37,700 nucleotides of DNA from Gammaproteobacteria bacterium (GTDB lineage Bacteria > Pseudomonadota > Gammaproteobacteria > Ga0077536), in the NCBI GenBank assembly GCA_020845935.1, contig JADLEV010000063.1, positions 1 through 37,700 on the forward strand, read 5' to 3'. Below the pieces are notes generated by a model, which ran no database searches, was not told the DNA's origin, and saw only the letters and a program-made list of their open reading frames with translations. This document shows positions 27,557-36,164 of the stretch, one piece after another (positions within the stretch are counted from its first letter, which is position 1; each line of letters starts with the position of its first letter). Both the position numbers and the translations under genes were made by a program.

Positions 27557-28443
27557 TCCGCGGCCTTGGCCTGCGCCATGACTTCCTCGGCGAAATTGTC
27601 GACGCGCTTTTCCAGCCCCTCCCCGACTTCGAAGCGCGTGAAACCAAGCACCTTCGCTCCGCGTTCGGCCAGCAGCGCACCCACCTTCTGCTCGGGGTTC
27701 TTGACGAACGGCTGCCCGAGCAGCGCGACTTCATCGATATACTTGCGCAAGCGACCGGCAACGATCTTCTCGACGATATTGGCCGGTTTGCCGGACTCGG
27801 CGACCTGGGCTTCCAGGATCACCTTTTCCTTCGCCAGCGCATCTGCGGGCACATCCGCCTCACTGACACAGAGCGGCCTGCTCGCTGCGACATGCATCGC
27901 AATATCACGGGCCAACGCGACATCACCGGAGGAGAGCCGCACCAGCACGCCAATGCGCCGGCCGTGCTGGTAATCGCCAATGATGCCTCCATCGGCATCC
28001 ATCACCGTGAACCGTCGCACCGTGATGTTCTCCCCGGTCTTGGCGACCGTTCGCGCCCGTACCGTTTCGACGCTGTCATTGTCATGACCATGCATCGGCG
28101 CCGTCCCAAGCGCAGCGACATCCGCGGCAACGCCGGTCAACGCCGTCTGCGCCACCGCGTCGGCAAAGCTGAGGAAGGTTTCGTCGCGGGCGACAAAATC
28201 GGTTTCGGTATTGATCTCGACCATTGCCGCCCGGCGTCCGGTCGCATCGGTACGAATCAGGACCACGCCCTCCGCAGTGATCCGCCCGGCCTTTTTCGCG
28301 GCGTTGGCAATGCCGGATTTGCGCAGATGATCGTAGGCTGCGTCGAGGTCGCCGTTGCATTTCACCAGCGCGTTCTTGCATTCCATCATGCCCGCACCGG
28401 ATCGCTCTCGCAGTTCTTTGACGAGCGCCGCCGTAATTTCCAT
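27553..28443 (-). CDS. tsf: Translation elongation factor Ts
   Basis: 296 residues from ATG 28443-28441, slightly longer than E. coli EF-Ts (283). The N-terminal UBA-like domain has [20 protein letters not shown], then [17 protein letters not shown] and the EF-Tu contact region [21 protein letters not shown]-terminal module with [12 protein letters not shown] follows. EF-Ts exchanges GDP for GTP on EF-Tu. It lies 192 nt downstream of rpsB, and the gap contains a strong hairpin. Its stop overlaps the pyrH start. Confidence 0.96.
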   Translation of the reverse strand: MEITAALVKELRERSGAGMMECKNALVKCNGDLDAAYDHLRKSGIANAAKKAGRITAEGVVLIRTDATGRRAAMVEINTETDFVARDETFLSFADAVAQTALTGVAADVAALGTAPMHGHDNDSVETVRARTVAKTGENITVRRFTVMDADGGIIGDYQHGRRIGVLVRLSSGDVALARDIAMHVAASRPLCVSEADVPADALAKEKVILEAQVAESGKPANIVEKIVAGRLRKYIDEVALLGQPFVKNPEQKVGALLAERGAKVLGFTRFEVGEGLEKRVDNFAEEVMAQAKAAE

Positions 28444-28484
28444 CGTTTGTTTACCTCGAATTCTCTTTGTTCTGTAGACGCCGT

Positions 28485-28515
28485 GGCGGACATCGCCACA
28501 TGGGCGATGTCCGCC
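28485..28515 (-). other. 13-bp perfect hairpin between rpsB and tsf
   Basis: GGCGGACATCGCC (28485-28497) and GGCGATGTCCGCC (28503-28515) are perfect inverted repeats with a 5-nt loop, about 41 nt before the tsf ATG. On the transcript a smaller stem (CCGCC 28523-28519 with GGCGG 28515-28511) would form first and compete with it. No T-run follows, so it is not a classical intrinsic terminator. It could reduce or time read-through from rpsB into tsf, or be an RNase processing site. E. coli also has a terminator-like structure between these genes. Confidence 0.7.
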
Positions 28516-28635
28516 TCCGGCGGCCAACTTGCAGGGGAGCCCTGGCGCCGGGAGACTTTTCGTCACCCGAGCCACGCTCAGGGCTGTTTATCCGCCCCGC
28601 ACAAGTGGATAACGGCTGCACACCAGCCGGACTGC

Positions 28636-29583
28636 TTACTTGCCGGCCGGCTTGCTTGCCCCTTTGCCGCGCCTGCCGTTACCTGCATCCGCTTTGGTAC
28701 CGCGTCCGGTGTCATCGGTTGTCGCCTCGACCTGCTGCGGGCTCTTCCGGGCCCGTCCGGCGCCTGCGCCATCGCGCGCCGGTCGCCGTGCTTGCGGTCT
28801 GCGCTCGGCCGGAACCGGCTCGATCATGCCGGCAATGACCGGCAAGCCGTCGCCATCGAGTTCCACGAACTCGTTGCCGGCGCTGGCCGCAGCCTGGGCC
28901 ACGGTCAAGCGAGCATCCTGAATCGCATCCGCGAAGGCGCGAACATAAAGGCTGATGGCACGGATCGCGTCATCGTTGCCCGGAATCAGATAATCGACAC
29001 CATCCGGAGAACAATTGGTGTCGACCACGGCGACCACTGGAATGCCAAGTTTGCGGGCTTCGGCGATCGCAATCTTTTCGTGCCCGACGTCGATCACGAA
29101 CAGTGCATCCGGCAGGCCATCCATATCCTTGATGCCATCCAGGCTGCGTTGCAGCTTTTCGAGATCACGACGGTACCCGAGCGCCTCCTTTTTCGACATG
29201 CGGTCGAACGAGCCGTTCTCCTGCCTCGTTTCCAGATCCTTGAGCCGCTTGATCGACTGGCGCACGGTGCGGAAGTTGGTGAGCATGCCGCCCAGCCAAC
29301 GTCGATCGACGAACGGCATGCCGCAACGGGCGGCTTCCTCGCGAACGGCCTTCTGCGCCGCGCGCTTGGTGCCGACGAACAGGACTTTGCCGCGCTTTGC
29401 CGCGAGACGGCCGACGAACGACACCGCGTCGTTGAACAACGGCAGCGTTTTGTCGAGATTGATGATGTGGATCTTGTTGCGTTCCCCGAAAATGTACGGG
29501 GCCATCCTGGGGTGCCAGAACCGGGTCTGGTGTCCGAAATGCACGCCAGCTTCCAGCATCTGGCGCATGCTTACTTCAGCCAT
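28636..29583 (-). CDS. rpsB: 30S ribosomal protein S2 with C-terminal extension
   Basis: 315 residues from ATG 29583-29581, with an AGGAG ribosome site. The core (1 to about 240) is typical S2: [72 protein letters not shown] and [21 protein letters not shown]. coli S2 has 241 residues, so about 75 residues are extra. This tail is rich in Arg, Lys, Ala and Gly and looks disordered ([20 protein letters not shown], ending SKPAGK). S2 joins late in 30S assembly and interacts with S1. A promoter with a leader of about 115 nt lies upstream, divergent from map. Confidence 0.95.
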   Translation of the reverse strand: MAEVSMRQMLEAGVHFGHQTRFWHPRMAPYIFGERNKIHIINLDKTLPLFNDAVSFVGRLAAKRGKVLFVGTKRAAQKAVREEAARCGMPFVDRRWLGGMLTNFRTVRQSIKRLKDLETRQENGSFDRMSKKEALGYRRDLEKLQRSLDGIKDMDGLPDALFVIDVGHEKIAIAEARKLGIPVVAVVDTNCSPDGVDYLIPGNDDAIRAISLYVRAFADAIQDARLTVAQAAASAGNEFVELDGDGLPVIAGMIEPVPAERRPQARRPARDGAGAGRARKSPQQVEATTDDTGRGTKADAGNGRRGKGASKPAGK

Positions 29584-29685
29584 GGTGTTCTCCTGATCAG
29601 GGTTTTGCTTCCGTAAACCCCGCGGATCGATCCGGCATTGACGACATTGCTGGACACCCTGATCCACGTGTCGGTGTACGGGCGG

Positions 29686-29713
29686 ATTGCGCGTTGCGCG
29701 GGCGCTTTATAAC
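29686..29713 (+). promoter_or_regulatory. Candidate map promoter
   Basis: TATAAC (29708-29713) is a good -10 box, about 42 nt before the map ATG. The -35 16 nt upstream (ATTGCG, 29686-29691) is weak. The -10 box overlaps that of the divergent rpsB promoter. Confidence 0.3.
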
Positions 29714-29734
29714 ATAGAACCCCAGCAGCAACAA
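29706..29734 (-). promoter_or_regulatory. Candidate sigma70 promoter of rpsB-tsf
   Basis: On the minus strand TTGTTG (29734-29729) and TATAAA (29711-29706) are 17 nt apart. The leader to rpsB would be about 115 nt. In gammaproteobacteria S2 represses its own operon through the rpsB leader; whether that structure is conserved here was not established. Confidence 0.5.
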
Positions 29735-29754
29735 TGACTTGGACCTACCACTAG

Positions 29755-30534
29755 ATGCCCATTCCTATCAAGAGCGCGGCCGAAATCGAAAAAATGAGAG
29801 CGGCCTGCCGACTGGCGGCTGAAGTACTGGAGATGGTCGCGCCACATGTGGTTGCAGGCGCGACCACCGAATATCTGAACGATCTCTGCCACCGCTTCAT
29901 CGTCGAAAAACAGCAGGCGATTCCCGCACCGCTGCATTATCGCGGGTTCCCCAAATCCATCTGCACGTCGATCAACCATGTCGTCTGTCATGGCATTCCC
30001 GGCCCGCGACAATTGCGCGACGGCGACATCGTCAACATCGACATCACCGTGATCAAGGATGGCTATCACGGCGACACCAGCATGATGTTCTGCATCGGCG
30101 AAACATCTGTTCGCGCCCGCCGCCTGGTCGATACCGCGCGCGAGTGCCTGCTGCTTGGTATCGCGATGGTCAAACCCGGCATCCGTCTCGGCGACCTTGG
30201 CGCCGTGATACAGCGCCATGCCGAATCACGGGGCTTTTCCATCGTCCGCGAGTATTGCGGCCATGGTATCGGCAGCGAGTTTCACGAGGATCCCCAGGTC
30301 CTGCATTACGGCACGCCCGGCACCGGGCACGAACTGCGTCCGGGCATGACCTTCACGATCGAACCGATGGTCAATGCCGGCAAGCGTCACGTGAAGGTAC
30401 TCGCCGACGACTGGACGGTGGTCACCTGCGATCGCAGCCTGTCCGCGCAATGGGAGCACACCGTCCTGGTGACGGCTGACGGCCATGAGGTGCTGACCCA
30501 GCGGATTGGCGAGGTGCTTGATGTCCACCACTGA
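29755..30534 (+). CDS. map: Type I methionine aminopeptidase
   Basis: 259 residues. All five metal ligands are in place: D96 (DGDIVNIDITVIKDG), D107 (YHGDTSMMF), H170 (CGHGIGSEFHEDP), E203 (GMTFTIEPMV) and E234 (QWEHTVLVT). H79 (VVCHGIPG) is the substrate His. It removes the initiator Met from new proteins. It is divergent from rpsB, a conserved arrangement in gammaproteobacteria, and overlaps glnD by 14 nt. Confidence 0.97.
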   Translation: MPIPIKSAAEIEKMRAACRLAAEVLEMVAPHVVAGATTEYLNDLCHRFIVEKQQAIPAPLHYRGFPKSICTSINHVVCHGIPGPRQLRDGDIVNIDITVIKDGYHGDTSMMFCIGETSVRARRLVDTARECLLLGIAMVKPGIRLGDLGAVIQRHAESRGFSIVREYCGHGIGSEFHEDPQVLHYGTPGTGHELRPGMTFTIEPMVNAGKRHVKVLADDWTVVTCDRSLSAQWEHTVLVTADGHEVLTQRIGEVLDVHH

Positions 30535-33172
30535 GGTTGCACCGCTGACCCTGGCCGAACTCGACGCATCCCGGATCCGGGATGTTACCGCCGCGTCAAT
30601 CCGCGCGGCGATGGCCCAGGAACTGGAACTTCTGCGACAGCAATTCGCGGCGGGCAAGCCGGTCGATGCGCTGCTCGCCGAGCGTGCGCGGATTGTCGAT
30701 CGTTTGCTGCGGAGCCTTTGGCATCGCTTCGAGATGGATCGAACGCCCCATGCGTTGCTGGCGGTCGGTGGCTACGGGCGCGGCGAGTTGTACCCCTGCT
30801 CCGACGTCGATATCGCGATCGTCCTCGCGGCCGAGCCCGATGCCGAAACCCGCGGTCGCATTGAGGCACTGCTGGCGTTCCTTTTCGATATCCGTCTCGA
30901 TATCGGACACAGCGTGCGCACCGTTGCGGAATCGGCCGACGCGGCATGCGGTGACATCACCATCGCCACGGCACTGATGGAAGCGCGGCTGATCACCGGC
31001 GCGGTTCCAGTGTTCCGTGGCCTGCAACAGGCCGTCAGTCCGCCGCGGGTATGGCCCGTCGAAGAGTTCTTTCAGGCCAAGCTCGATGAACAGCGGGATC
31101 GGCATGCGAAGGCGGATGACGCAATCCAGCGACTCGAACCAAACGTCAAGGAAAGCCCGGGCGGTCTGCGCGACATCCAGGTGATTGCCTGGGCCACCAA
31201 CCGGCACTTTCAGGCACCGAATCTGCACGGTCTGGTCACCAACGGCTTCATGACCGAACAGGAGTTCGCCGCGCTCGATGCCGGGCGCCGGTTTCTTGCT
31301 GAAATCCGCTGCACGCTGCACTTCGCCGCGGGCCGGAGAGAAGACCGCCTGTTGTTCGATTTCCAGAAGCTGGTCGCCGCCAAGTTTGGCTATCCGGAGG
31401 ATGGCAGCAACCGTCCGGTCGAGGAGTTCATGAAGCGTTACTACCGAACGGTGCGCGAGTTGAGTCTGCTCAATGAGATGCTGCTCGGCCTTTTCCAGCA
31501 GGCGATCCTGGAAGTCGGCAAGCCGTCGCTGATCGAGCCAATCAACCGTCGCTTCCAGATCCACAACAACGCGATTGAAGCGACCGGGCAGAACGTGTTC
31601 ATCCACCGCCCGACGGCACTGCTCGAAGTGTTCTATCTGTTGCAGCGACATCCGGACATTCAGGGCGTGCGCGCCAGCACGATTCGCCTGATCCGCGAGA
31701 ACGTTCATCTCATCGACCAATCGTTCCGCGACGACATTCGCGCCAAGAGCCTGTTCATGGAAATCTTCCGCCAGCCACGGCGGGTCGGCAATGAACTGCA
31801 ACGGATGCATCGTTATGGAGTGCTCGAACGCTACCTGCCGGCATTCCAGAAAATCACCGGTCTGATGCAGTTCGACCTGTTTCACATTTATACCGTTGAC
31901 GAACACGTGTTGTTCGTCATTCGCAACGTCCGCTACTGTCTCTTTCCAGAACGGGACGCCGCGGTATCGCAACAATGCCAACAGACGATTCAGCGCATCC
32001 CGAAACTCGAATTGCTGTACCTTGCCGCGCTGTTTCATGACATCGCCAAGGGGCGCAATGGCGATCATTCCAAGCTCGGCGCGCTCGAGGCGATCGCCTT
32101 TTGCAAAGCGCATGGGCTCAGCCATTTCGACACCCAACTGGTCGCCTGGCTGGTGAACCACCATCTGGTCATGTCGCTCACCGCGCAACGCAAGGACATT
32201 TCCGATCCGGCGGTGATTCAGGAATTTGCTGATCTCGTGCGCGATCAGGTCCGCCTCGACTACCTGTATCTGCTGACCGTGGCCGATATCCGTGGCACCA
32301 ATCCGCAGCTCTGGACCACCTGGAAGGAAACCCTGCTGAACCAGTTGCATCGCGGCACCGCGGCGATGTTGCGACGGGACATTGCGCGGGAACCGTTCCG
32401 TGCCGAACGGATGCCCGACGCCAAAGCCGCTGCGCTGGAACTGCTGGCGCCATCGGCCTTCGCCGAAGCCGAGATCCGGACCATCTGGAATGCCGTCGGC
32501 GAAGAATATTTCTACCGGCACTTGCCCGACGAAATTGCCTGGCACACGGCGGCCATTCTGGAACACGGCGTCAGCATCACGCCGCTGGTGCGAATCCGCA
32601 ATTTCGAGAATCGCGGTGGCACATCGATCTTCATCTACATGGCCAATGTCGATAACCTGTTCGCCAATACCGCGCAGGTACTGGATCGGCTCGGTTTGAC
32701 CATTCAGGACGCGCGCATCATCACGACCGCCGGTGGCTACGTGCTCGATACCTTCATCGTGCTCGAAGCCGAGAGCGGCCGTCCGGTCGAAGGACACGGA
32801 CGCTACGAAGAAATCGCGCAATGGCTACGGTCGACGCTCACGACCGGCCGGCTGCCGCAACCGCGCCTACGCCCCGCGGCGCGCCGCCTGAAACATTTCT
32901 CGATCCCGACCGAGGTCGAATTCAGCGAGCAGCCCGGTTCGCCGCTGACGTTGATGAGCGTGGTGGCGACGGATCGACCGGGATTTCTGTCCATAGTCGG
33001 CCGTGCGATGCAGTATTGCCGTGTCCGTTTGCACAACGCGCGGATCGCGACCTTCGGCGAACGCGTCGAGGATTCGTTCTACATCACCGACCTGGATGAC
33101 GTTCCAGTCACCGACCCGGAGGTTCGCCGCTGCCTCATCGAGCGCATAGAGTCCGCGTTGGCGCAGGAATGA
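30521..33172 (+). CDS. glnD: PII uridylyltransferase / uridylyl-removing enzyme
   Basis: 883 residues from ATG 30521, which overlaps the map end. The nucleotidyltransferase motif GGYGRGEL (83-90) with SDVDIAI (94-100) comes first, then the GlnD linker region (NVKESPGGLRDIQVIAWA), an HD hydrolase domain (YTVDEHVLFVI, LAALFHDIAKGRNGDHS), and two C-terminal ACT domains (about 700-780 and 805-880, including VVATDRPGFLSIVGRAM). GlnD uridylylates PII proteins when glutamine is low and removes UMP when it is high, so controlling nitrogen assimilation through GlnB/GlnK. Order map-glnD is conserved; dapD, often next, is replaced here by mutH. Confidence 0.96.
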   Translation: MSTTEVAPLTLAELDASRIRDVTAASIRAAMAQELELLRQQFAAGKPVDALLAERARIVDRLLRSLWHRFEMDRTPHALLAVGGYGRGELYPCSDVDIAIVLAAEPDAETRGRIEALLAFLFDIRLDIGHSVRTVAESADAACGDITIATALMEARLITGAVPVFRGLQQAVSPPRVWPVEEFFQAKLDEQRDRHAKADDAIQRLEPNVKESPGGLRDIQVIAWATNRHFQAPNLHGLVTNGFMTEQEFAALDAGRRFLAEIRCTLHFAAGRREDRLLFDFQKLVAAKFGYPEDGSNRPVEEFMKRYYRTVRELSLLNEMLLGLFQQAILEVGKPSLIEPINRRFQIHNNAIEATGQNVFIHRPTALLEVFYLLQRHPDIQGVRASTIRLIRENVHLIDQSFRDDIRAKSLFMEIFRQPRRVGNELQRMHRYGVLERYLPAFQKITGLMQFDLFHIYTVDEHVLFVIRNVRYCLFPERDAAVSQQCQQTIQRIPKLELLYLAALFHDIAKGRNGDHSKLGALEAIAFCKAHGLSHFDTQLVAWLVNHHLVMSLTAQRKDISDPAVIQEFADLVRDQVRLDYLYLLTVADIRGTNPQLWTTWKETLLNQLHRGTAAMLRRDIAREPFRAERMPDAKAAALELLAPSAFAEAEIRTIWNAVGEEYFYRHLPDEIAWHTAAILEHGVSITPLVRIRNFENRGGTSIFIYMANVDNLFANTAQVLDRLGLTIQDARIITTAGGYVLDTFIVLEAESGRPVEGHGRYEEIAQWLRSTLTTGRLPQPRLRPAARRLKHFSIPTEVEFSEQPGSPLTLMSVVATDRPGFLSIVGRAMQYCRVRLHNARIATFGERVEDSFYITDLDDVPVTDPEVRRCLIERIESALAQE

Positions 33173-33840
33173 TCCGGACACCGCCCGGCTCCGAACAGGA
33201 GTTGCTGGTACGCGCGCAGGCCTTGCATGGCCGCACACTCGGCGCCATCGCCACCGAACTGGGCCGGCCTGGTCCGACCATACCTGCGCGCGGCAAAGGT
33301 TGGATCGGCACGCTGCTCGAACAGGCACTGGGCGCCAGCGCGGGTTCCGCGCCGGAGCCCGATTTTCCGGGCCTCGGTATCGAACTGAAGACGATTCCGC
33401 TGAGTCCGCATGGGCGGGTACTGGAATCGACCTATGTCTGCACACTCGTGTTGCGCGATGCCGCGACGGAGACCTGGGAGCAATCGCTGGTGCGACGCAA
33501 GCTGGCACGCGTATTGTGGATGCCGATCGTTGCCGAGCGGCGGACCCCGCTCGCGACACGCGTCGTGGGCGAGCCGCGTTGCTGGAGTCCCAGCGAGGAG
33601 GAACTGCAAGTCCTTCGTGCGGACTGGCAGGAGATCATTGATGCCACCTGCCTCGGCGAGCTCGATATGCTGTCCAGTGAACTCGGTGTGTATCTGCAGA
33701 TCCGTCCCAAGGCAATGCATGGCCGAGCGCGCACGCGCATGCATGACGGTGATGGCGCTCCCGGTTGGACCCTGCCGCGTGGCTTCTACCTGCGGCCGGA
33801 ATTCACCGGCAACGTCCTGCGACGATCGTGCCGGGACTAA
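33169..33840 (+). CDS. mutH: DNA mismatch repair endonuclease MutH
   Basis: 223 residues, near the E. coli length of 229. The Sau3AI/MutH nuclease motif is intact: D65, E72 and K74 in PDFPGLGIELKTIPL, the same spacing as D70-E77-K79 of E. coli. The N-terminal LGAIATELGRP and a later VRRKLARVLWMPI also match. MutH nicks the unmethylated strand at hemimethylated GATC after activation by MutL, so its presence predicts Dam methylation in this cell. The ATG overlaps the glnD stop as ATGA, indicating coupling. Neither mutL nor dam is in the window. Confidence 0.95.
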   Translation: MIRTPPGSEQELLVRAQALHGRTLGAIATELGRPGPTIPARGKGWIGTLLEQALGASAGSAPEPDFPGLGIELKTIPLSPHGRVLESTYVCTLVLRDAATETWEQSLVRRKLARVLWMPIVAERRTPLATRVVGEPRCWSPSEEELQVLRADWQEIIDATCLGELDMLSSELGVYLQIRPKAMHGRARTRMHDGDGAPGWTLPRGFYLRPEFTGNVLRRSCRD

Positions 33841-33873
33841 AGCCGACCCGCTGACCACGGCAACAAACGCGAG

Positions 33874-33901
33874 ATGTAATCCGGATGCTCGGCGGTATAA
33901 T
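33874..33901 (+). promoter_or_regulatory. Candidate promoter of the pcm-like/tolC genes
   Basis: A perfect TATAAT -10 box (33896-33901) is preceded, 16 nt upstream, by a weak -35 (ATGTAA, 33874-33879). Transcription would start near 33908, about 55 nt before the ATG of the methyltransferase gene. Confidence 0.5.
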
Positions 33902-33962
33902 GGCACGCATCAAGCAAACCTTGAGTTCTGACTCTTCCCCTTGCCGACTGGACCTTCCGACG

Positions 33963-34613
33963 ATGGATACCGAACTGGCTCGCCGTAACATGATTGACAG
34001 CCAAATCCGCCCGTGGGAGGTGCTCGACACCACGGTGCTAGCCGCCTTTGCCGCCGTGCCTCGTGACCACTTCGTACCCGAGTCCTATCAGGATCTTGCC
34101 TACGCTGATTTTCCTATTCCGCTTGGCAATGGCGAGTCAATGATGACGCCGCGAGTCGAGGGCCGCATGCTGCAAGCGCTGGCGCCGAAGCCGACGGACC
34201 GCGCGCTCGAAATCGGCACTGGCTCTGGCTTCGTTGCCGCATTGTTGGGGCACCTGACGCAGCATACGGTATCCATCGATATCCATGAGCCATTCGTGCA
34301 ATCGGCGCGCGAACGTATGCGCGGCACATACGACAATGTCGAGCTCCGGGTGGCTGACGGTGCGAGCGGATATCTCGTCGATGGACCCTACGATGTCGTG
34401 GCCATCACCGGCGCGCTGAACGATTTCGATCCACGGTTACTCGACATGCTGGCTCTTGGCGGTCGTATGTTCATCGTCCTCGGCGTACCGCCAGCGATGA
34501 CCGCCACGCTGTTCACGAAACTTTCCGACCGCAACTGGTCTCAACAAGCGTTGTTCGAAACCGAATTGAAACCTTTACTGAACGCACCGCGCCGCGACGC
34601 GTTTCAGTTTTAA
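33963..34613 (+). CDS. Protein-L-isoaspartate O-methyltransferase family protein
   Basis: 216 residues from ATG 33963. It has the PCMT-family N terminus (NMIDSQIRPWEVLD, AAFAAVPRDHFVPESYQDLA, PIPLGNGESMMTP) and SAM-binding motif I, ALEIGTGSGFVAALLGHL. The motif after beta-4, VTAAP in true repair enzymes, reads AITGALNDFD here, so activity on isoaspartyl residues is doubtful. Genes of this kind lie directly upstream of tolC in other gammaproteobacteria and may serve another methylation. The frame opens earlier at 33885, but that stretch overlaps the candidate promoter. tolC starts 41 nt downstream. Confidence 0.88.
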   Translation: MDTELARRNMIDSQIRPWEVLDTTVLAAFAAVPRDHFVPESYQDLAYADFPIPLGNGESMMTPRVEGRMLQALAPKPTDRALEIGTGSGFVAALLGHLTQHTVSIDIHEPFVQSARERMRGTYDNVELRVADGASGYLVDGPYDVVAITGALNDFDPRLLDMLALGGRMFIVLGVPPAMTATLFTKLSDRNWSQQALFETELKPLLNAPRRDAFQF

Positions 34614-34654
34614 CGGAGGACCCGAGCAGCAGCCGGGTCGGGAGAATAGATATC

Positions 34655-36028
34655 ATGCGCATTGGCAGGGAGTACTTCTTGGCCCTTGGTCTCGCAGCCG
34701 GCCTCACCGCATCGGTCCAGGCCGCGGACATTCCGGATCTGCTCGCGATCTACCAGGATGCCGAGGGCACCGATCCGGCCTACTTGCAAGCGCAGGCAAA
34801 TGCGGCCGCCGTGGCGGAAGGTGTTCCGCAGGCCCGGGCACAACTGTTCCTGCCATCACTGCGACTCAGCGGCCAGATCGCCTACAACCGATCCGATACC
34901 AAGACTGCGAGTTTCGGCATCCCCGGCATTTCCACGTACGAATCCAAACAATTGTCGTTGAGCGCGACGCAACCCGTATTTCATTACGACCGGATCATCG
35001 CCTTGCGGCAGGCCGATCAGCGCTTGCAGCAGGCACAGTACCAAACGATCGCGGCACAGCAGGAGCTGATGGTGCGAGTCGCCGAGCGCTACTTCACCGT
35101 GTTGGGTGCGGAGGACAGTCTGGCATTCGCGCAGGCTGAACTCGAGGCCCTGCAACGTCAGCTGGAACAGGCGCAGCAACGGTTCGAAGTCGGCTTGATT
35201 GCCATCACGGATGTCCAGGAATCGAGGGCGGGATACGACCGTGCGGTCGCCAACGAGATCCTGGCACGCAACGCATTGGAGAATGCTCGTGAAGGTTTGC
35301 GTGAGGTGACGCTTGCCTATCACACGGAGATTGCGCGCCTCGGCACCAACCCACCATTGTCCAGCCCCGATCCGGAGAACATTGAGGTTTGGGTCAATAC
35401 CGCGCTCGAACAAAACCTGGCGCTTTCCTCGGCACGGATCGCGGCCGACCTAGCGCACCAGGATATCCGTGCGCAATATGCCAATCACCTGCCGACCCTG
35501 GACATTTCCGGCAGCCATAGCTTCAGTTCCAGCGGCGGCAGGTTCGGCGACAGCGAGCAGGAAAGCAGTGGCATTGGGCTGAATCTATCGCTGTCCCTGT
35601 ACGAAGGTGGACAGATCGTTTCCCGTACGCGCCAGGCCGAGCATCGCCACAGCGAAGCGATCGAGCGGCTCGAACAGCAGCAGCGAACGGTATACCGGCA
35701 GGCGCGGCAATCCTATCTTGAAGTGCTGTCGACGATTAGCGCGGTCAAGGCCTACACGCAGGCCGTGGTCTCGGCGGAAACCGCGCTCGAATCGACCCAA
35801 GCCGGATTCGAGGTGGGCACACGAACCGCGGGAGATGTCGTCACCTCACAGCGCAATCTGTTCCAGTCACGACGGGATTACTCTCGCGCCCGCTATGATT
35901 ACATCCTGTCCATTTTCAAGCTGAAGCAAGCCGCAGGGACATTGGCGGCCGACGATTTGGCACTCGCCAACAGTTGGCTGGTACGCGACCAAGCGGCTGC
36001 CAACACCGGTGACGTAAGCGCTCCCTGA
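34655..36028 (+). CDS. tolC: TolC-family outer membrane channel protein
   Basis: 457 residues. Signal peptide about 1-23 (YFLALGLAAGLTASVQA). The mature protein shows the two-fold repeat of long helices and beta strands of the outer membrane efflux family: LLAIYQDAEGTDPAYLQAQA, LSATQPVFHYDRIIALRQAD, RFEVGLIAITDVQESRAGYD and, in the second half, LNLSLSLYEGGQIVSRTRQA and GFEVGTRTAGDVVTSQRNLF. TolC trimers form the channel through outer membrane and periplasm for type I secretion and RND, ABC or MFS export pumps; no pump genes are present here. The ribosome site GGAG (34641-34644) is 10 nt from the ATG. A terminator-like hairpin follows the gene. Confidence 0.95.
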   Translation: MRIGREYFLALGLAAGLTASVQAADIPDLLAIYQDAEGTDPAYLQAQANAAAVAEGVPQARAQLFLPSLRLSGQIAYNRSDTKTASFGIPGISTYESKQLSLSATQPVFHYDRIIALRQADQRLQQAQYQTIAAQQELMVRVAERYFTVLGAEDSLAFAQAELEALQRQLEQAQQRFEVGLIAITDVQESRAGYDRAVANEILARNALENAREGLREVTLAYHTEIARLGTNPPLSSPDPENIEVWVNTALEQNLALSSARIAADLAHQDIRAQYANHLPTLDISGSHSFSSSGGRFGDSEQESSGIGLNLSLSLYEGGQIVSRTRQAEHRHSEAIERLEQQQRTVYRQARQSYLEVLSTISAVKAYTQAVVSAETALESTQAGFEVGTRTAGDVVTSQRNLFQSRRDYSRARYDYILSIFKLKQAAGTLAADDLALANSWLVRDQAAANTGDVSAP

Positions 36029-36085
36029 TCCGAATTGTGTCATCCCTGAGCAACTCCCTCCTGGATTTGTAGTGCGTGATGTGCA

Positions 36086-36116
36086 GAAGCTCTGCCCATT
36101 GCGGAGCTTCCTTATT
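36086..36116 (+). terminator. Terminator-like hairpin after tolC
   Basis: A 10-bp stem with one G-T wobble (GAAGCTCTGC 36086-36095 with GCGGAGCTTC 36101-36110) closes a 5-nt loop and is followed by CTTATT. It starts 57 nt after the tolC stop. The T-tract is short, so termination may be partial. Confidence 0.6.
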
Positions 36117-36134
36117 CCCGATCCGTTGCAACGA

Positions 36135-36164
36135 TCCGAACCAGCTCACTTGGGCTGGTTCGGA
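36135..36164 (-). other. Hairpin spanning the waaA stop codon
   Basis: An 11-bp perfect inverted repeat (TCCGAACCAGC 36135-36145 with GCTGGTTCGGA 36154-36164) encloses an 8-nt loop that contains most of the waaA stop codon. It lacks a following T-run. It may terminate or protect the waaA transcript, or block plus-strand read-through together with the tolC hairpin. Confidence 0.5.

Noticed and set aside
27532-29616. Long plus-strand open frame of about 690 codons
   Set aside because: Antisense shadow of tsf and rpsB.
30596-32821. Long minus-strand open frame of about 740 codons
   Set aside because: Antisense shadow of glnD caused by high GC.
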